From Bacillus sp. AFS015802 (GTDB lineage Bacteria > Bacillota > Bacilli > Bacillales > Bacillaceae_B): a DNA stretch of 64,000 bases. Both the position numbers and the translations under genes were made by a program. The stretch's first letter is position 1. Every line of letters begins with the position of its first letter. Shown piece after piece: positions 27,849 to 35,479 of this stretch. The stretch is taken from positions 62,001-126,000 of the forward strand of contig NZ_NTUP01000066.1 in assembly GCF_002561455.1 (NCBI RefSeq), written 5' to 3'. The notes beneath the pieces were generated by a model. It was not told the origin of the DNA. It saw only the letters and a list, made by a program, of their open reading frames with translations, and made no database searches.

Positions 27849-28262
27849 TTATGGATTAACAATCTCAATCTTTTTCTCCTTATGAACATCCTCCGTACCA
27901 GCTTCCAAGGCGGTCTTATAATAGCTGCATTTATGGTTGATGACCTCCATCGTTTGTTCGAGCTCCTTGATCTTGGCTTCCACGGTAGCTTTTCTTTCAA
28001 GGAACATATTGTATCGTTGTTGCAGGGTGGCATCGCCTTCTGCGCACCAATCGATGAAATGCTTGATCTCCTTGATGGGCATTCCGGTGGATTTCAGGCA
28101 TTCGATGATGTGTAAGGCCGAGATATCCGATTCTTTGAATTGTCGGGTGCCGTTTTCTGTTCGTTCGACGAAAGGCATGAGGCCTTCTTTGTCATAGTAT
28201 CTCAGGGTATAGATTGAGAGATTCAATTCTTTTGCCACTTCTCCAATGGAATAAGTCTTCAT
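27849..28262 (-). CDS. adhR: MerR-family regulator, AdhR-like
   Basis: A 137-residue MerR-type activator. Residues ~1-70 are the winged DNA-binding domain (YSIGEVAKELNLSIYTLRYYDKEGLMP), followed by a coiled-coil dimerisation helix (FLERKATVEAKIKELEQTMEV). Start at 28262 behind GGAG; the upstream in-frame extension to 28337 runs into the promoter. It diverges from a zinc alcohol dehydrogenase whose promoter carries the stretched 19-bp spacer typical of MerR control. This is the arrangement of B. subtilis adhR-adhA, where AdhR responds to formaldehyde and methylglyoxal. A Cys lies at ~93 (FIDWCAEG) and another at ~75 (IIECL). AdhR in B. subtilis uses one conserved Cys; I cannot tell which corresponds. 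Confidence 0.82.
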   Translation of the reverse strand: MKTYSIGEVAKELNLSIYTLRYYDKEGLMPFVERTENGTRQFKESDISALHIIECLKSTGMPIKEIKHFIDWCAEGDATLQQRYNMFLERKATVEAKIKELEQTMEVINHKCSYYKTALEAGTEDVHKEKKIEIVNP

Positions 28263-28294
28263 GTTCGTGCTCCTTTTTCTGTGATCTAGACGTC

Positions 28295-28304
28295 GAGTTA
28301 ACTC
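28295..28304. promoter_or_regulatory. Second MerR/AdhR operator half-palindrome, by the regulator promoter
   Basis: GAGTTAACTC is a perfect palindrome identical in core (AGTTAACT) to the operator in the dehydrogenase promoter; it lies 33 bp upstream of the regulator start and suggests autoregulation. Confidence 0.6.
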
Positions 28305-28371
28305 TATGTTTGTGGAAAATCGTAGCACGGTAAGCACTGGCTGTCAAAACAGATTCAAGGAGGGTTATCTC

Positions 28372-28402
28372 TTGACCTAGAGTTAACTATAGGGTTTACC
28401 AT
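28372..28402 (+). promoter_or_regulatory. MerR-type promoter and operator of the alcohol dehydrogenase
   Basis: TTGACC (-35, 28372-28377), a 19-bp spacer, and TACCAT (-10, 28397-28402). The spacer holds CCTAGAGTTAACTATAGG (28376-28393), an 18-bp palindrome with one mismatched pair. Long spacers plus a central dyad are the hallmark of MerR-activated promoters. Confidence 0.82.
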
Positions 28403-28459
28403 GAAGGGTACAAGAGTTCATTTTCTCTTGAAAGCTACTATTACAGGAGGTTATTATTC

Positions 28460-29500
28460 ATGGTAATTGCTAAAGCACGAGCTATTGACGGTCCTGACAA
28501 ATCTTTCAGAGAGGCTGAAATCGAGAGGCGCGATCTTGATAAGCATGATGTTTTGATTGAAATCAAGTTTGCAGGGATCTGCCATTCCGATATCCATACG
28601 GCACACGGAGAGTGGGGAGAAGTGAAGTATCCCCTCGTTCCCGGACATGAGATTGCGGGAATCGTCACTGAGGTAGGTTCTGAGGTGACGAAATACAAAG
28701 TCGGCGACCGGGTAGGAGTCGGATGTATGGTTGGTTCCTGCGGTGAATGTAAGAACTGCCGAGAAGGGGAAGAGCAGTATTGCCTCGAAGGAAACATCCC
28801 GACATACGCAGGCGTGGACAAATATGGCGAGCCGACTCAAGGCGGTTATTCGACCCATATCGTTGTAGAGGAAGATTTCGTCCTTCGCATTCCTGATAAC
28901 ATTGAGCTTGACGCTGCGGCACCTCTGTTATGTGCCGGGATTACGACGTATTCTCCTTTGAATCATTGGAATGCAGGCCCAGGAAAGAAAGTAGCCGTAG
29001 TCGGTATGGGTGGACTTGGTCATATGGCGGTGAAGATTGCACATGCCATGGGAGCCGAAGTGACGGTCCTATCCCGTACGTTAAATAAGAAAGAGGATGG
29101 CTTGGAATTTGGGGCAGAAGCTTATCATGCGACGAGCGATCCTGAGACGTTCGAAAAGCTTGCTGGTACGTTCGATCTGATCATTAACACAGTAAGTGCC
29201 AAGATTGACATCAGTGCATACCTTTCCTTGCTGACTCTTGATGGGGCAATGGTGAATGTGGGTGCGCCTGCAGAGCCATTGGAAGTGAATGTGTTCTCAT
29301 TAATCGGCCACCGCCGTTCATTTGCCGGTTCCCTGATCGGAGGAATCCGTGAGACTCAGGAAATGCTCGATTTCTGCGGGGAGCATGGAATCGTGCCTTC
29401 CATTGAAGTGATTTCGGCAGATTATATTGATGAAGCATATGAACGGGTGTTGGGTTCTGATGTAAAGTATCGTTTTGTGATTGATACGAATACGATTTAA
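28460..29500 (+). CDS. adhA: Zinc-dependent alcohol dehydrogenase, AdhA-like
   Basis: A 346-residue medium-chain dehydrogenase. Catalytic zinc ligands are visible as Cys ~41 (GICHSDIH), His ~63/Glu ~64 (GHE), and the structural zinc set as Cys ~94, 97, 100 and 108 ([16 protein letters not shown]). The Rossmann motif [10 protein letters not shown] lies at ~175. The YahK/AdhA group uses NADP(H) and mainly reduces aldehydes. The MerR-type regulator diverging from it and the promoter dyad support an aldehyde-detoxification role as in B. subtilis adhA. GGAGG precedes the start. Confidence 0.9.
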   Translation: MVIAKARAIDGPDKSFREAEIERRDLDKHDVLIEIKFAGICHSDIHTAHGEWGEVKYPLVPGHEIAGIVTEVGSEVTKYKVGDRVGVGCMVGSCGECKNCREGEEQYCLEGNIPTYAGVDKYGEPTQGGYSTHIVVEEDFVLRIPDNIELDAAAPLLCAGITTYSPLNHWNAGPGKKVAVVGMGGLGHMAVKIAHAMGAEVTVLSRTLNKKEDGLEFGAEAYHATSDPETFEKLAGTFDLIINTVSAKIDISAYLSLLTLDGAMVNVGAPAEPLEVNVFSLIGHRRSFAGSLIGGIRETQEMLDFCGEHGIVPSIEVISADYIDEAYERVLGSDVKYRFVIDTNTI

Positions 29501-29506
29501 ATGGAT

Positions 29507-29541
29507 GGAAGCAGGGGGACGGTTCCCTTGCTTCCTTTTTT
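29507..29541. repeat. Dispersed palindromic repeat (GGGGACGGTTC type), terminator-like
   Basis: GGAAGCAGGGGGACGGTTCC then CTTGCTTCCTTTTTT, 6 nt after the dehydrogenase stop codon; stem GGAAGCA/TGCTTCC plus T-tract. Confidence 0.88.
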
Positions 29542-29573
29542 CGATGTGGAAAGAAACAGCTCCCATGCTTTCA

Positions 29574-29622
29574 ATAAAAAAAGCCCGGCCCTAAAGTCGC
29601 AAATAAACTTTGGGCCGGGCTT
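29574..29622 (-). terminator. Terminator of the fasciclin gene
   Basis: On the minus strand AGCCCGGCCCAAAGTTT pairs with AAACTTTGGGCCGGGCT-like arm on the other side (GGGCCGGGCT/AGCCCGGCCC) and ends in TTTTTTT. Confidence 0.9.
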
Positions 29623-29637
29623 CGTCGTGAATGGAAT

Positions 29638-30138
29638 TTACTCCGGAAGTAACACTTCGTCAATCACATGGATAACGCCGTTCGATGCCTGAATGTCAGC
29701 TTGCACCACATTGGCATTGTTGACGCGGACAGGATTCAGTTTAATATCCACTGTCTTGTTGGCAAGTGTCTCCGCCTTTTGACCGTCTTTCAGGTCTGTA
29801 GACATCACTTTACCTGAAAGCACATGGTAAAGAAGGATCTGCTTTAGATCTTCTCTTGCCAGTAGTTCTTCAGCTGTGATACCTAGTTTCTTAAGAAGTT
29901 TTTCAAACGCAGCATCCGTTGGCGCGAATACCGTGTACGGTCCTTCACCTTTCAAGGTGTCCACAAGGCCGGCCTTTTCCAGTGCAGCTGCAAGGGTTTT
30001 GAACTGACCGGCTTCAACAGCTGTGTCAACGATATCCTTTGTTGCCGGTGTCCCGCCTTCAGCGGCCGATACGCCGTTTGAAAGGGTCAGGAACGCCATG
30101 AATACAGCCATCACTAATGCAAATGTTTTGTTTTTCAT
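29638..30138 (-). CDS. Secreted fasciclin (FAS1) domain protein
   Basis: A 166-residue protein with a cleavable signal peptide (~1-26, ending around GVSAAEG) and one FAS1 domain: [21 protein letters not shown], then the conserved [14 protein letters not shown] motif, [19 protein letters not shown] and a C-terminal [14 protein letters not shown]1 modules mediate adhesion; bacterial stand-alone forms are secreted and of unclear role. AGGAGG precedes the start. Single gene with terminator. Confidence 0.93.
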   Translation of the reverse strand: MKNKTFALVMAVFMAFLTLSNGVSAAEGGTPATKDIVDTAVEAGQFKTLAAALEKAGLVDTLKGEGPYTVFAPTDAAFEKLLKKLGITAEELLAREDLKQILLYHVLSGKVMSTDLKDGQKAETLANKTVDIKLNPVRVNNANVVQADIQASNGVIHVIDEVLLPE

Positions 30139-30313
30139 GATTTTACCTCCTACTTTTTTTATGTAAACATCTGTTTACTCAAAAAGTAGTATCTGCTTGT
30201 TTAACAGGATTATCCAACTTTTTTCAATCAAAAGTCTTAGAAAAAGGTCGAACCAATACCGGAGCCATTCTTTCTGGAAGGATACTAAAATGAAGAAAAA
30301 AGGAGGAACCACC

Positions 30314-30772
30314 ATGATTAAAGGATTATACGAAGCACATTTACCTGTAAGTGATATGAAGCAGTCGATCGATTTCTATCAAAAGCTCGGTTTGGAGCTG
30401 GCGTATGAGAGCGAGAAGGTTTCCTTTGTCTGGATTGAGAAAGGGAAGAGCTGGCTTGGGTTGTGGGAGGCGGATGAGGTAAATCTCCCGTATCATGCTT
30501 CCATCCGGCATATCGCCTTTCATGTCGAAGTGGAGGATATCATAAAGGCGAAGGCATGGTTAAAAGAAAGGGGAGTCGAGGTGAGGGAAGCGTTCGGGTT
30601 TTCACCGGAACGGCAGCCCATCGTCCTTCCCAACAATCCACAGGCCCATGCTTGTCTGTATTTTGATGACCCTGACGGAAACTCCCTTGAATTCATTGCT
30701 CCATTGAGATTGGATCATGAGGAAGCGTTTGAGATGATGACGCTTGAGGAGTGGATGGACCGGAGGAAGTGA
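30314..30772 (+). CDS. VOC-family protein (glyoxalase/bleomycin-resistance fold)
   Basis: A 152-residue protein with two beta-alpha-beta-beta-beta modules: LYEAHLPVSDMKQSIDFYQKLGLEL at the start and HIAFHVEVEDIIKAKAWLKERGVEV, ending with CLYFDDPDGNSLEFIAPL. His ~9 and Glu ~136 plus His ~62 are plausible metal ligands. The family includes glyoxalase I, dioxygenases and FosB; the sequence does not single one out. Start at 30314 behind AAAGGAGG; longer readings to 30197 lack a ribosome site. Confidence 0.88.
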   Translation: MIKGLYEAHLPVSDMKQSIDFYQKLGLELAYESEKVSFVWIEKGKSWLGLWEADEVNLPYHASIRHIAFHVEVEDIIKAKAWLKERGVEVREAFGFSPERQPIVLPNNPQAHACLYFDDPDGNSLEFIAPLRLDHEEAFEMMTLEEWMDRRK

Positions 30773-30840
30773 TGCACGGGGACGGTTCTCGTGCTTCCCC
30801 TTTTGATGAGATGGAAGCAGAAGAACTGTCCCTCTGCTCC
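30772..30840. repeat. Head-to-head pair of GGGGACGGTTC-type repeats
   Basis: Forward unit TGCACGGGGACGGTTCTCGT with GCTTCC (30774-30800) and an inverted unit GGAAGCAGAAGAACTGTCCC (30813-30832). Same doublet geometry as at 31434, 32638 and 38646. Confidence 0.82.
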
Positions 30841-30998
30841 CGGTGATTTTTCCAGTCAGATCTGTTAAAATGTCTTTATATTTACTAAGGAGAGATGAAA
30901 TATGGTGTATGGAGAGGACTATATCAAGTAACAAGAGTATCCTCCCAATCCAGTTTCAACGGAGGATGCTTTCATTTTAATTAATGGAGGAATGGACG

Positions 30999-31427
30999 TT
31001 GAAATTGAAACCAATCAACATTGGAGAAAAAATAGATACACAGAATGAATTTTGTGAGATGGTGCTGGAGAGCCAGGATGAGTATTATGAGAAAGTAGGT
31101 TTTCAGCCGCCATGGATTAGCTATCTCGCTGTTTCGGAGTCTGACTTCGTGGGTGTTTGTTCATTCAAAGGAAGCCCGAAGCAGGGAAGAGTGGAGATCG
31201 GTTATTTTACCTTTCCGGAAAATGAAGGAAAGGGATATGGCCAATTCATGTGCAGATCTTTAGTCGACATCGTCCAGGAATTTGATCCGGAAGTTGTCAT
31301 TACAGCCCGGACACTACCTGAATACAATGCCTCCACATCCATTTTGAAGAAGAATGGGTTTGAACTTCAAGGCGTTGTGGTGGATGAGGACGACGGAGAC
31401 GTGTGGGAATGGGTGTATCGTAATTAA
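30999..31427 (+). CDS. GNAT N-acetyltransferase
   Basis: A ~142-residue acetyltransferase: WISYLAVSESDFVGVCSFKG, GRVEIGYFTFPENEGKGYGQFM (acetyl-CoA loop with G-K-G-Y-G) and NASTSILKKNGFE at the C-terminus. The TTG at 30999 is chosen because GGAGG at 30986-30990 lies 8 nt upstream; the ATG at 30984 overlaps that site. A 10-codon ORF with its own AAGGAG (30902-30931) lies in front and could be a remnant. Substrate unknown. Confidence 0.82.
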   Translation: MKLKPINIGEKIDTQNEFCEMVLESQDEYYEKVGFQPPWISYLAVSESDFVGVCSFKGSPKQGRVEIGYFTFPENEGKGYGQFMCRSLVDIVQEFDPEVVITARTLPEYNASTSILKKNGFELQGVVVDEDDGDVWEWVYRN

Positions 31428-31433
31428 ATGAGA

Positions 31434-31505
31434 GGAAGCACGGGGACGGTTCCCGTGCTTCTTTTTTTCATGAGGTGGAAGCGGGAGAACCGTCCCTGTG
31501 CTTCC
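31434..31505. repeat. Head-to-head pair of GGGGACGGTTC-type repeats
   Basis: GGAAGCACGGGGACGGTTCC with CGTGCTTCTTTTTTT (31434-31468), then the inverted unit GGAAGCGGGAGAACCGTCCC at 31477-31496. The first half is a good terminator-like hairpin. Confidence 0.9.
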
Positions 31506-31604
31506 CTGTATCTTTATTATAACAAACAATCGTAGGAATTTTCAGTCTGTAATTTGGGTTATTTTTCTATTATGATGTGGAAGAACATAAAAGGGGGAAT
31601 ATGA

Positions 31605-32630
31605 ATGATTTCCGGTTATGCTTCTTTTAATGGAACGAGTGACTATTTGAGTAAGTTCACATGGGCTTGTCGAGAATCGCCAATGTTTACCGCTTCTCCC
31701 ATTGCGCTGGGGACTCATTTGGGGGAGATGAATGAGGAAGACTCGGTGCTTTATCGTGAAGGGGTGGAGTACGGGCTGCTGAATGGCTTGAATTTCATCG
31801 ATACAGCCATCAATTACCGCGGGATGCGATCTGAAAGGGATGTCGGCTATGTTTTAAAGTCGTTAATCAAGAGGGGATCAATTAAGCGGGAAGAAGTGAT
31901 TGTATCCACCAAAGGAGGCATCATTCCAGGGGACATCGAGGCAAACTTGGTCCCGACGGATTTTTTGCAAAAAGTCTTGTTGGAAGGTGGGATCATTCAG
32001 GTATCGGACGTGAATATCGTTGATACCCATCGGCACGTGTTAGCTCCCGATTATTATCGATTTGCCATTGAAACCAGTCAGAAACATCTTCACTTAGAAA
32101 CGATTGATATTTATTATATCCATAACCCGGAAATCTCTATGATGACCCTTGGACCAGCCCTTTTTTATACGCAACTGGAAAAGCTCTTTTCCTTCTTTGA
32201 AAATCAAGTGCGACTCGGAAATATTAAATATTATGGTTTTGCTACCTGGTTCGGATTCCTCAAGGATCCAACGGAAAAAGGCTATCTTTCAATTGAAGAG
32301 GTCCTGAATATAGCCCAAAGAGTGGCAGGGGAAGGGCATCACTTCAAATTCATCCAGTTTCCGCTGAATAAGCATATGAATGATGGAATTCAAAAACAGA
32401 ATCAAAAGGCAAGTGGCAAGTGGCTGTCTGTCATCGAAGCAGCACATGAGCTGGGAATCTATTCAACAACCAGTGCTCCATTTCATCTAGGCAAGGCGTT
32501 CGATGAGAAAAGTGACGCCAGATCTATGTTAACGGAAGTCACTTCAAGCAAAGGTGTGTTCTCTACAATGGTGGGAATGAAAAAGATCGAACACATTAAG
32601 GAGAACATTGAAATCTTGCAGGGGGTGTAA
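31605..32630 (+). CDS. Aldo/keto reductase-family protein
   Basis: A 341-residue TIM-barrel oxidoreductase. The N-terminal GTHLGEMNEEDSVLYREGVEYGLLNGLNFIDTAINYRGMRSE region (read in parts) gives the AKR signature with catalytic Asp ~65 and Tyr ~70; VIVSTKGG supplies the catalytic Lys (~103), and a long insertion around residues 110-150 precedes DIYYIHNPE with the catalytic His. The protein is somewhat longer than common AKRs. NADPH-dependent carbonyl reduction is the family role; substrate unknown. Followed by a repeat doublet. Confidence 0.85.
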   Translation: MISGYASFNGTSDYLSKFTWACRESPMFTASPIALGTHLGEMNEEDSVLYREGVEYGLLNGLNFIDTAINYRGMRSERDVGYVLKSLIKRGSIKREEVIVSTKGGIIPGDIEANLVPTDFLQKVLLEGGIIQVSDVNIVDTHRHVLAPDYYRFAIETSQKHLHLETIDIYYIHNPEISMMTLGPALFYTQLEKLFSFFENQVRLGNIKYYGFATWFGFLKDPTEKGYLSIEEVLNIAQRVAGEGHHFKFIQFPLNKHMNDGIQKQNQKASGKWLSVIEAAHELGIYSTTSAPFHLGKAFDEKSDARSMLTEVTSSKGVFSTMVGMKKIEHIKENIEILQGV

Positions 32631-32637
32631 ACGTTTA

Positions 32638-32708
32638 GGAAGCAAGGGGACGGTTCTCTTGCTTCTTTTTTATGAGTTGAAAGCATGAGACCCGTCCCTG
32701 TGCTCCTT
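32638..32708. repeat. Head-to-head pair of GGGGACGGTTC-type repeats
   Basis: GGAAGCAAGGGGACGGTTCT with CTTGCTTCTTTTTT, then inverted AAAGCATGAGACCCGTCCCT at 32680-32699. Confidence 0.88.
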
Positions 32709-32777
32709 GTTAACGAAACTTTCCAATCCTGTTAATCGTATACATATAGTAATAAGAGATAGAAGGAGGCTTTCATA

Positions 32778-33047
32778 ATGGAATTGTATATATTTTTAGC
32801 GATCCTCGGGTTATATGTGTTGATTTCCCTATTGATCTTACCTATGCAGTATCGTTTTTTGATTACGTTAAAAGCGGAAGAGGAAAAGAACCGATTGAAG
32901 GGGAAGAAGCAGGGCGAGATGTATGATGCCATGAATGCCGGTGAACTGAGCCTTCATGGGAATATGCAGGGAAACCCTTTATTCTTATTGGCCAATCTGT
33001 TTGCTTCGATTCTTTATAGAGTGAAGCATCGTGGGGATAGACAGTAG
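32778..33047 (+). CDS. Small membrane protein, DUF3949-like
   Basis: An 89-residue protein with an N-terminal membrane helix (~3-22), a charged middle (KAEEEKNRLKGKKQGEMYDAMNAGE) and a second hydrophobic stretch (~66-82, GNPLFLLANLFASILYR). This pattern fits the DUF3949 family of bacilli; the name is from memory. AAGGAGG precedes the start. No function known. Confidence 0.7.
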   Translation: MELYIFLAILGLYVLISLLILPMQYRFLITLKAEEEKNRLKGKKQGEMYDAMNAGELSLHGNMQGNPLFLLANLFASILYRVKHRGDRQ

Positions 33048-33127
33048 GAGATCAAGAGACAGTTATTCTTTAACGGGGTGACTGTTTTTTTGATTCCGAA
33101 AAAGGGGGGGCGGTACCATTTTTGCTT

Positions 33128-33158
33128 TTGGGTCACGGGACCTGTCCCCCTGTCCCGA
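33128..33158. repeat. Dispersed palindromic repeat (ACCTGTCCC type)
   Basis: TGGGTCACGGGACCTGTCCC then CCTGTCCCG, upstream of the nucleotidyltransferase gene. Confidence 0.7.
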
Positions 33159-33233
33159 AATTCCCCCTATATCCCACATGAAAAAATTGGTATAATGGCG
33201 TAATATCCATTTTTAACTTAGGGGGATGTAGAC

Positions 33234-34001
33234 ATGCGTCAAGAAGCAGCTGTTGAAAAAGTACTTGAAAGTCTAAAAAAAGATTCAAGTGTCCGGAGTG
33301 TATTCCTGAAAGGATCGATGGGACGGAAGGAACACGATGAACATTCTGATATTGATCTGTACTGTTTGGTGAAGGAAGGGGAGGAAAAGGAATTCCTGAC
33401 CAGGCGCCTCGATCACCTGAAGGCATATAAAGACCTCATCTTTCACGATGACATCTTCATCATCGCACCGCAGATCATCGCCATTTATGAAGACTGGCTG
33501 CATATCGATCTGTTTACGGTGACGGAGGAGACGTTCCAGGAGAAGGATTTCTTTAAGGTGTTATATGATCCAGACGGTCTTATGGAACAATATCAATCTA
33601 CTCAAAACCTCACGCTCTCAAAGGAACAGTTCAGGGGTCAAGTCCTCGATGCTGCCTGGTTCTTGTTTCAGCATGGGAAGGCAGCGGCGAGAGGGAATGA
33701 TACGTGGGCAGTGGAGATGCTCAGACATTGCATGAGGAATGTGACGACCATTCTGCTTTTCCGGTATGCGAGGGAGCGGGCGGTTCTTGGGCTGAAGACG
33801 ATCCACAGGGACTTGCCGCAGGAGTTGCAGGATATAGTGGTCGAGATTTATGAGGCGATGACGCCGTCGAGACATGGAGAGGCTGCGCGCAAGATTGCGG
33901 ATCTTCTGGAGAGTGAGTTTGATTGGATTCGTGGGGAGACCGGTGAGGGTGAGGTTTCTTCGTTTATGGGGTTGATGATTGGGAGAGTGTTGGAAAGGTA
34001 A
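33234..34001 (+). CDS. Nucleotidyltransferase-fold protein
   Basis: A 255-residue protein of the DNA polymerase beta-like nucleotidyltransferase superfamily. The active site GSMGRKEHDEHSDIDLY (residues 27-43) has the GS-x10-D-x-D arrangement with Asp 39 and 41; a third acidic residue is probably in DWLHIDLF (~85-91). The C-terminal helical half may bind the acceptor. Relatives include aminoglycoside nucleotidyltransferases, but stand-alone homologues of unknown role are common. Its last ~350 bp use strongly G-ending codons, unlike the first part. Confidence 0.85.
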   Translation: MRQEAAVEKVLESLKKDSSVRSVFLKGSMGRKEHDEHSDIDLYCLVKEGEEKEFLTRRLDHLKAYKDLIFHDDIFIIAPQIIAIYEDWLHIDLFTVTEETFQEKDFFKVLYDPDGLMEQYQSTQNLTLSKEQFRGQVLDAAWFLFQHGKAAARGNDTWAVEMLRHCMRNVTTILLFRYARERAVLGLKTIHRDLPQELQDIVVEIYEAMTPSRHGEAARKIADLLESEFDWIRGETGEGEVSSFMGLMIGRVLER

Positions 34002-34004
34002 ACG

Positions 34005-34029
34005 TGCCAAGGGACCTGTCCCTCTGGAG
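34005..34029. repeat. Dispersed palindromic repeat (ACCTGTCCC type)
   Basis: GTGCCAAGGGACCTGTCCCT then CTGG, just after the nucleotidyltransferase stop. Confidence 0.78.
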
Positions 34030-34077
34030 CATGATCCCAGACAAACAAATCATTAGAGAGAAGGGGGATCTATTCGT

Positions 34078-34314
34078 TTGTACTTACTATTATCGATTTT
34101 TTTAGCCGGTATACTAGGTTTGACCTTGTTTATAGCCGGGCCCTGGATAGGCGGCAGTCTTGCTTTCGGTATCATTGCAGGTTGTTTGTTCAGGGGGCTT
34201 TACCTGGTGAGTGACATACATAAAAGAATAAGGAAAGAAATGCCAAGAACGGATAAGGCAAGGGAAGTATATGAAAACTATTTGAAAGAGAAAGAGGAGA
34301 ACGGTCACAGTTAG
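34078..34314 (+). CDS. Small membrane protein of unknown function
   Basis: A 78-residue protein with two adjacent membrane helices (~2-19 and ~22-42) and a charged cytoplasmic tail (KRIRKEMPRTDKAREVYENYLKEKEE). It begins with TTG at 34078, behind AGAAGGGGG; no ATG is available upstream. No family recognised. Convergent with tatA across a shared terminator. Confidence 0.65.
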   Translation: MYLLLSIFLAGILGLTLFIAGPWIGGSLAFGIIAGCLFRGLYLVSDIHKRIRKEMPRTDKAREVYENYLKEKEENGHS

Positions 34315-34335
34315 AGAAATGGATACCTGACATCG

Positions 34336-34371
34336 AAAACCGCCCGGGCTAAGAAGCTCTGGGCGGTTTTT
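34336..34371. terminator. Bidirectional terminator between membrane protein gene and tatA
   Basis: AAAACCGCCCGGGCT pairs with AGCTCTGGGCGGTTTT around AAGA; A-tract on the left and T-tract on the right serve both strands. Confidence 0.92.
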
Positions 34372-34382
34372 AATCTGGCAAA

Positions 34383-34616
34383 TCAGCTGCCTGTATGTTG
34401 TTTGTCTTTTTCCACAGCTGTGAGTCGTTGACCTTCGTCTTTTGAGGTACTCTTTTCTTGCTCATTTCCATTGACTAAATCGCTCGTAGCACTTTTGAAT
34501 TCCTTTAAAGTCGTTCCGAATGCCCGTCCGATTTCCGGAAGTTTTGACGGGCCAAAGATGATCAGGGCGATGACCAGTACGAGAATCAATCCCGGGATTC
34601 CGATATTTGTAAGCAT
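34383..34616 (-). CDS. tatA: Twin-arginine translocase subunit TatA
   Basis: A 77-residue TatA-type protein: an N-terminal membrane helix (~6-20), the [14 protein letters not shown] hinge and amphipathic helix (~22-45), then a charged tail ([13 protein letters not shown]...). TatA oligomers form the passage for folded Tat substrates at the cytoplasmic membrane. It is the last gene of phoD-tatC-tatA; in B. subtilis the order is phoD-tatAd-tatCd, so the two tat genes are swapped here. AGGAGGAG precedes the start, and 94 bp separate it from tatC. Confidence 0.95.
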   Translation of the reverse strand: MLTNIGIPGLILVLVIALIIFGPSKLPEIGRAFGTTLKEFKSATSDLVNGNEQEKSTSKDEGQRLTAVEKDKQHTGS

Positions 34617-34710
34617 AGGTTTCTCCTCCTGTCAGTTTGATGTGTGCGTGGGAACACGGATGTGCCGGCCCCTCTTCTGTTCATGCCGTGTTCATTTCAA
34701 TACTCTTACT

Positions 34711-35460
34711 TCATAGAGCAACATTCTCTTGACCTGCATTTGACTCCGCAGAAGGGGAAGCCTTTTTCTTATAAGCCATGGTTGAGCAGGTGATGCTGAT
34801 TTCATATAAAAGGAGGAGCGGCAGGATGACCAATACGTCGGAAAGGAAATCCGGCGGTGTGATCACCACGGAAATGATAATCAGCAAGAAATAAGCGATC
34901 CTTCTTGATTTTTTCAATTTGGAAGGATCCAAAATGCCAAGTACCGTCAGAAAGACGATGACTAAAGGCATTTCGAATAGCAATCCAAAAGGCAGGGTCA
35001 GGTGTAACATAAATCGGAAGTATTTCTCTGCTGTGAACAACGTTTCAAATTGATCGGCTGACAAAGTGGTCAAGAAGTTCAGGACGATCGGAAAAAGAAG
35101 AAAGTAGCCGAACCCGATGCCGATAATGAACAGAAAGAACAAGGCGGGTATGAAGCGTAACGTGACTTTTCTTTCTGTTGCACTCAGAGCCGGAGAGACA
35201 AACCGCCAAATCTGATAGGCAGCGACTGGAATGGTGGCTGCGACTGAGAAGACAGATGCGATCATCAAGTACACCCATAAAATGTCACTCGGTCCGAGGA
35301 TCGCGAGCTTCATGTCTATATCCCTGATCAGCCACCCGTAGATCGGTTTCATAAAAGAGAGCCCCACGATCAGGAAAGCGATAAAGGCGAGTACGGTTTT
35401 AATGGCGCGGCTCCTCAGCTCTTCCAAATGTCCGATCACCTGTTGGTTGCGATCTTTCAT
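34711..35460 (-). CDS. tatC: Twin-arginine translocase subunit TatC
   Basis: A 249-residue, six-helix membrane protein that binds the twin-arginine signal. Conserved pieces: the N-terminal HLEELRSRAI (with the key Glu), FVSPALSATERK with the Pro/Glu loop, and GLLFEMPLVIVFLTVLG. Located 19 bp after phoD, so certainly cotranscribed; together with the phoD promoter this points to a phosphate-starvation-induced, PhoD-dedicated translocase as with TatCd of B. subtilis. AAGGAGG precedes the start. Confidence 0.96.
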   Translation of the reverse strand: MKDRNQQVIGHLEELRSRAIKTVLAFIAFLIVGLSFMKPIYGWLIRDIDMKLAILGPSDILWVYLMIASVFSVAATIPVAAYQIWRFVSPALSATERKVTLRFIPALFFLFIIGIGFGYFLLFPIVLNFLTTLSADQFETLFTAEKYFRFMLHLTLPFGLLFEMPLVIVFLTVLGILDPSKLKKSRRIAYFLLIIISVVITPPDFLSDVLVILPLLLLYEISITCSTMAYKKKASPSAESNAGQENVAL

Positions 35461-35479
35461 AGCATCAGCCTCCTTGGTG

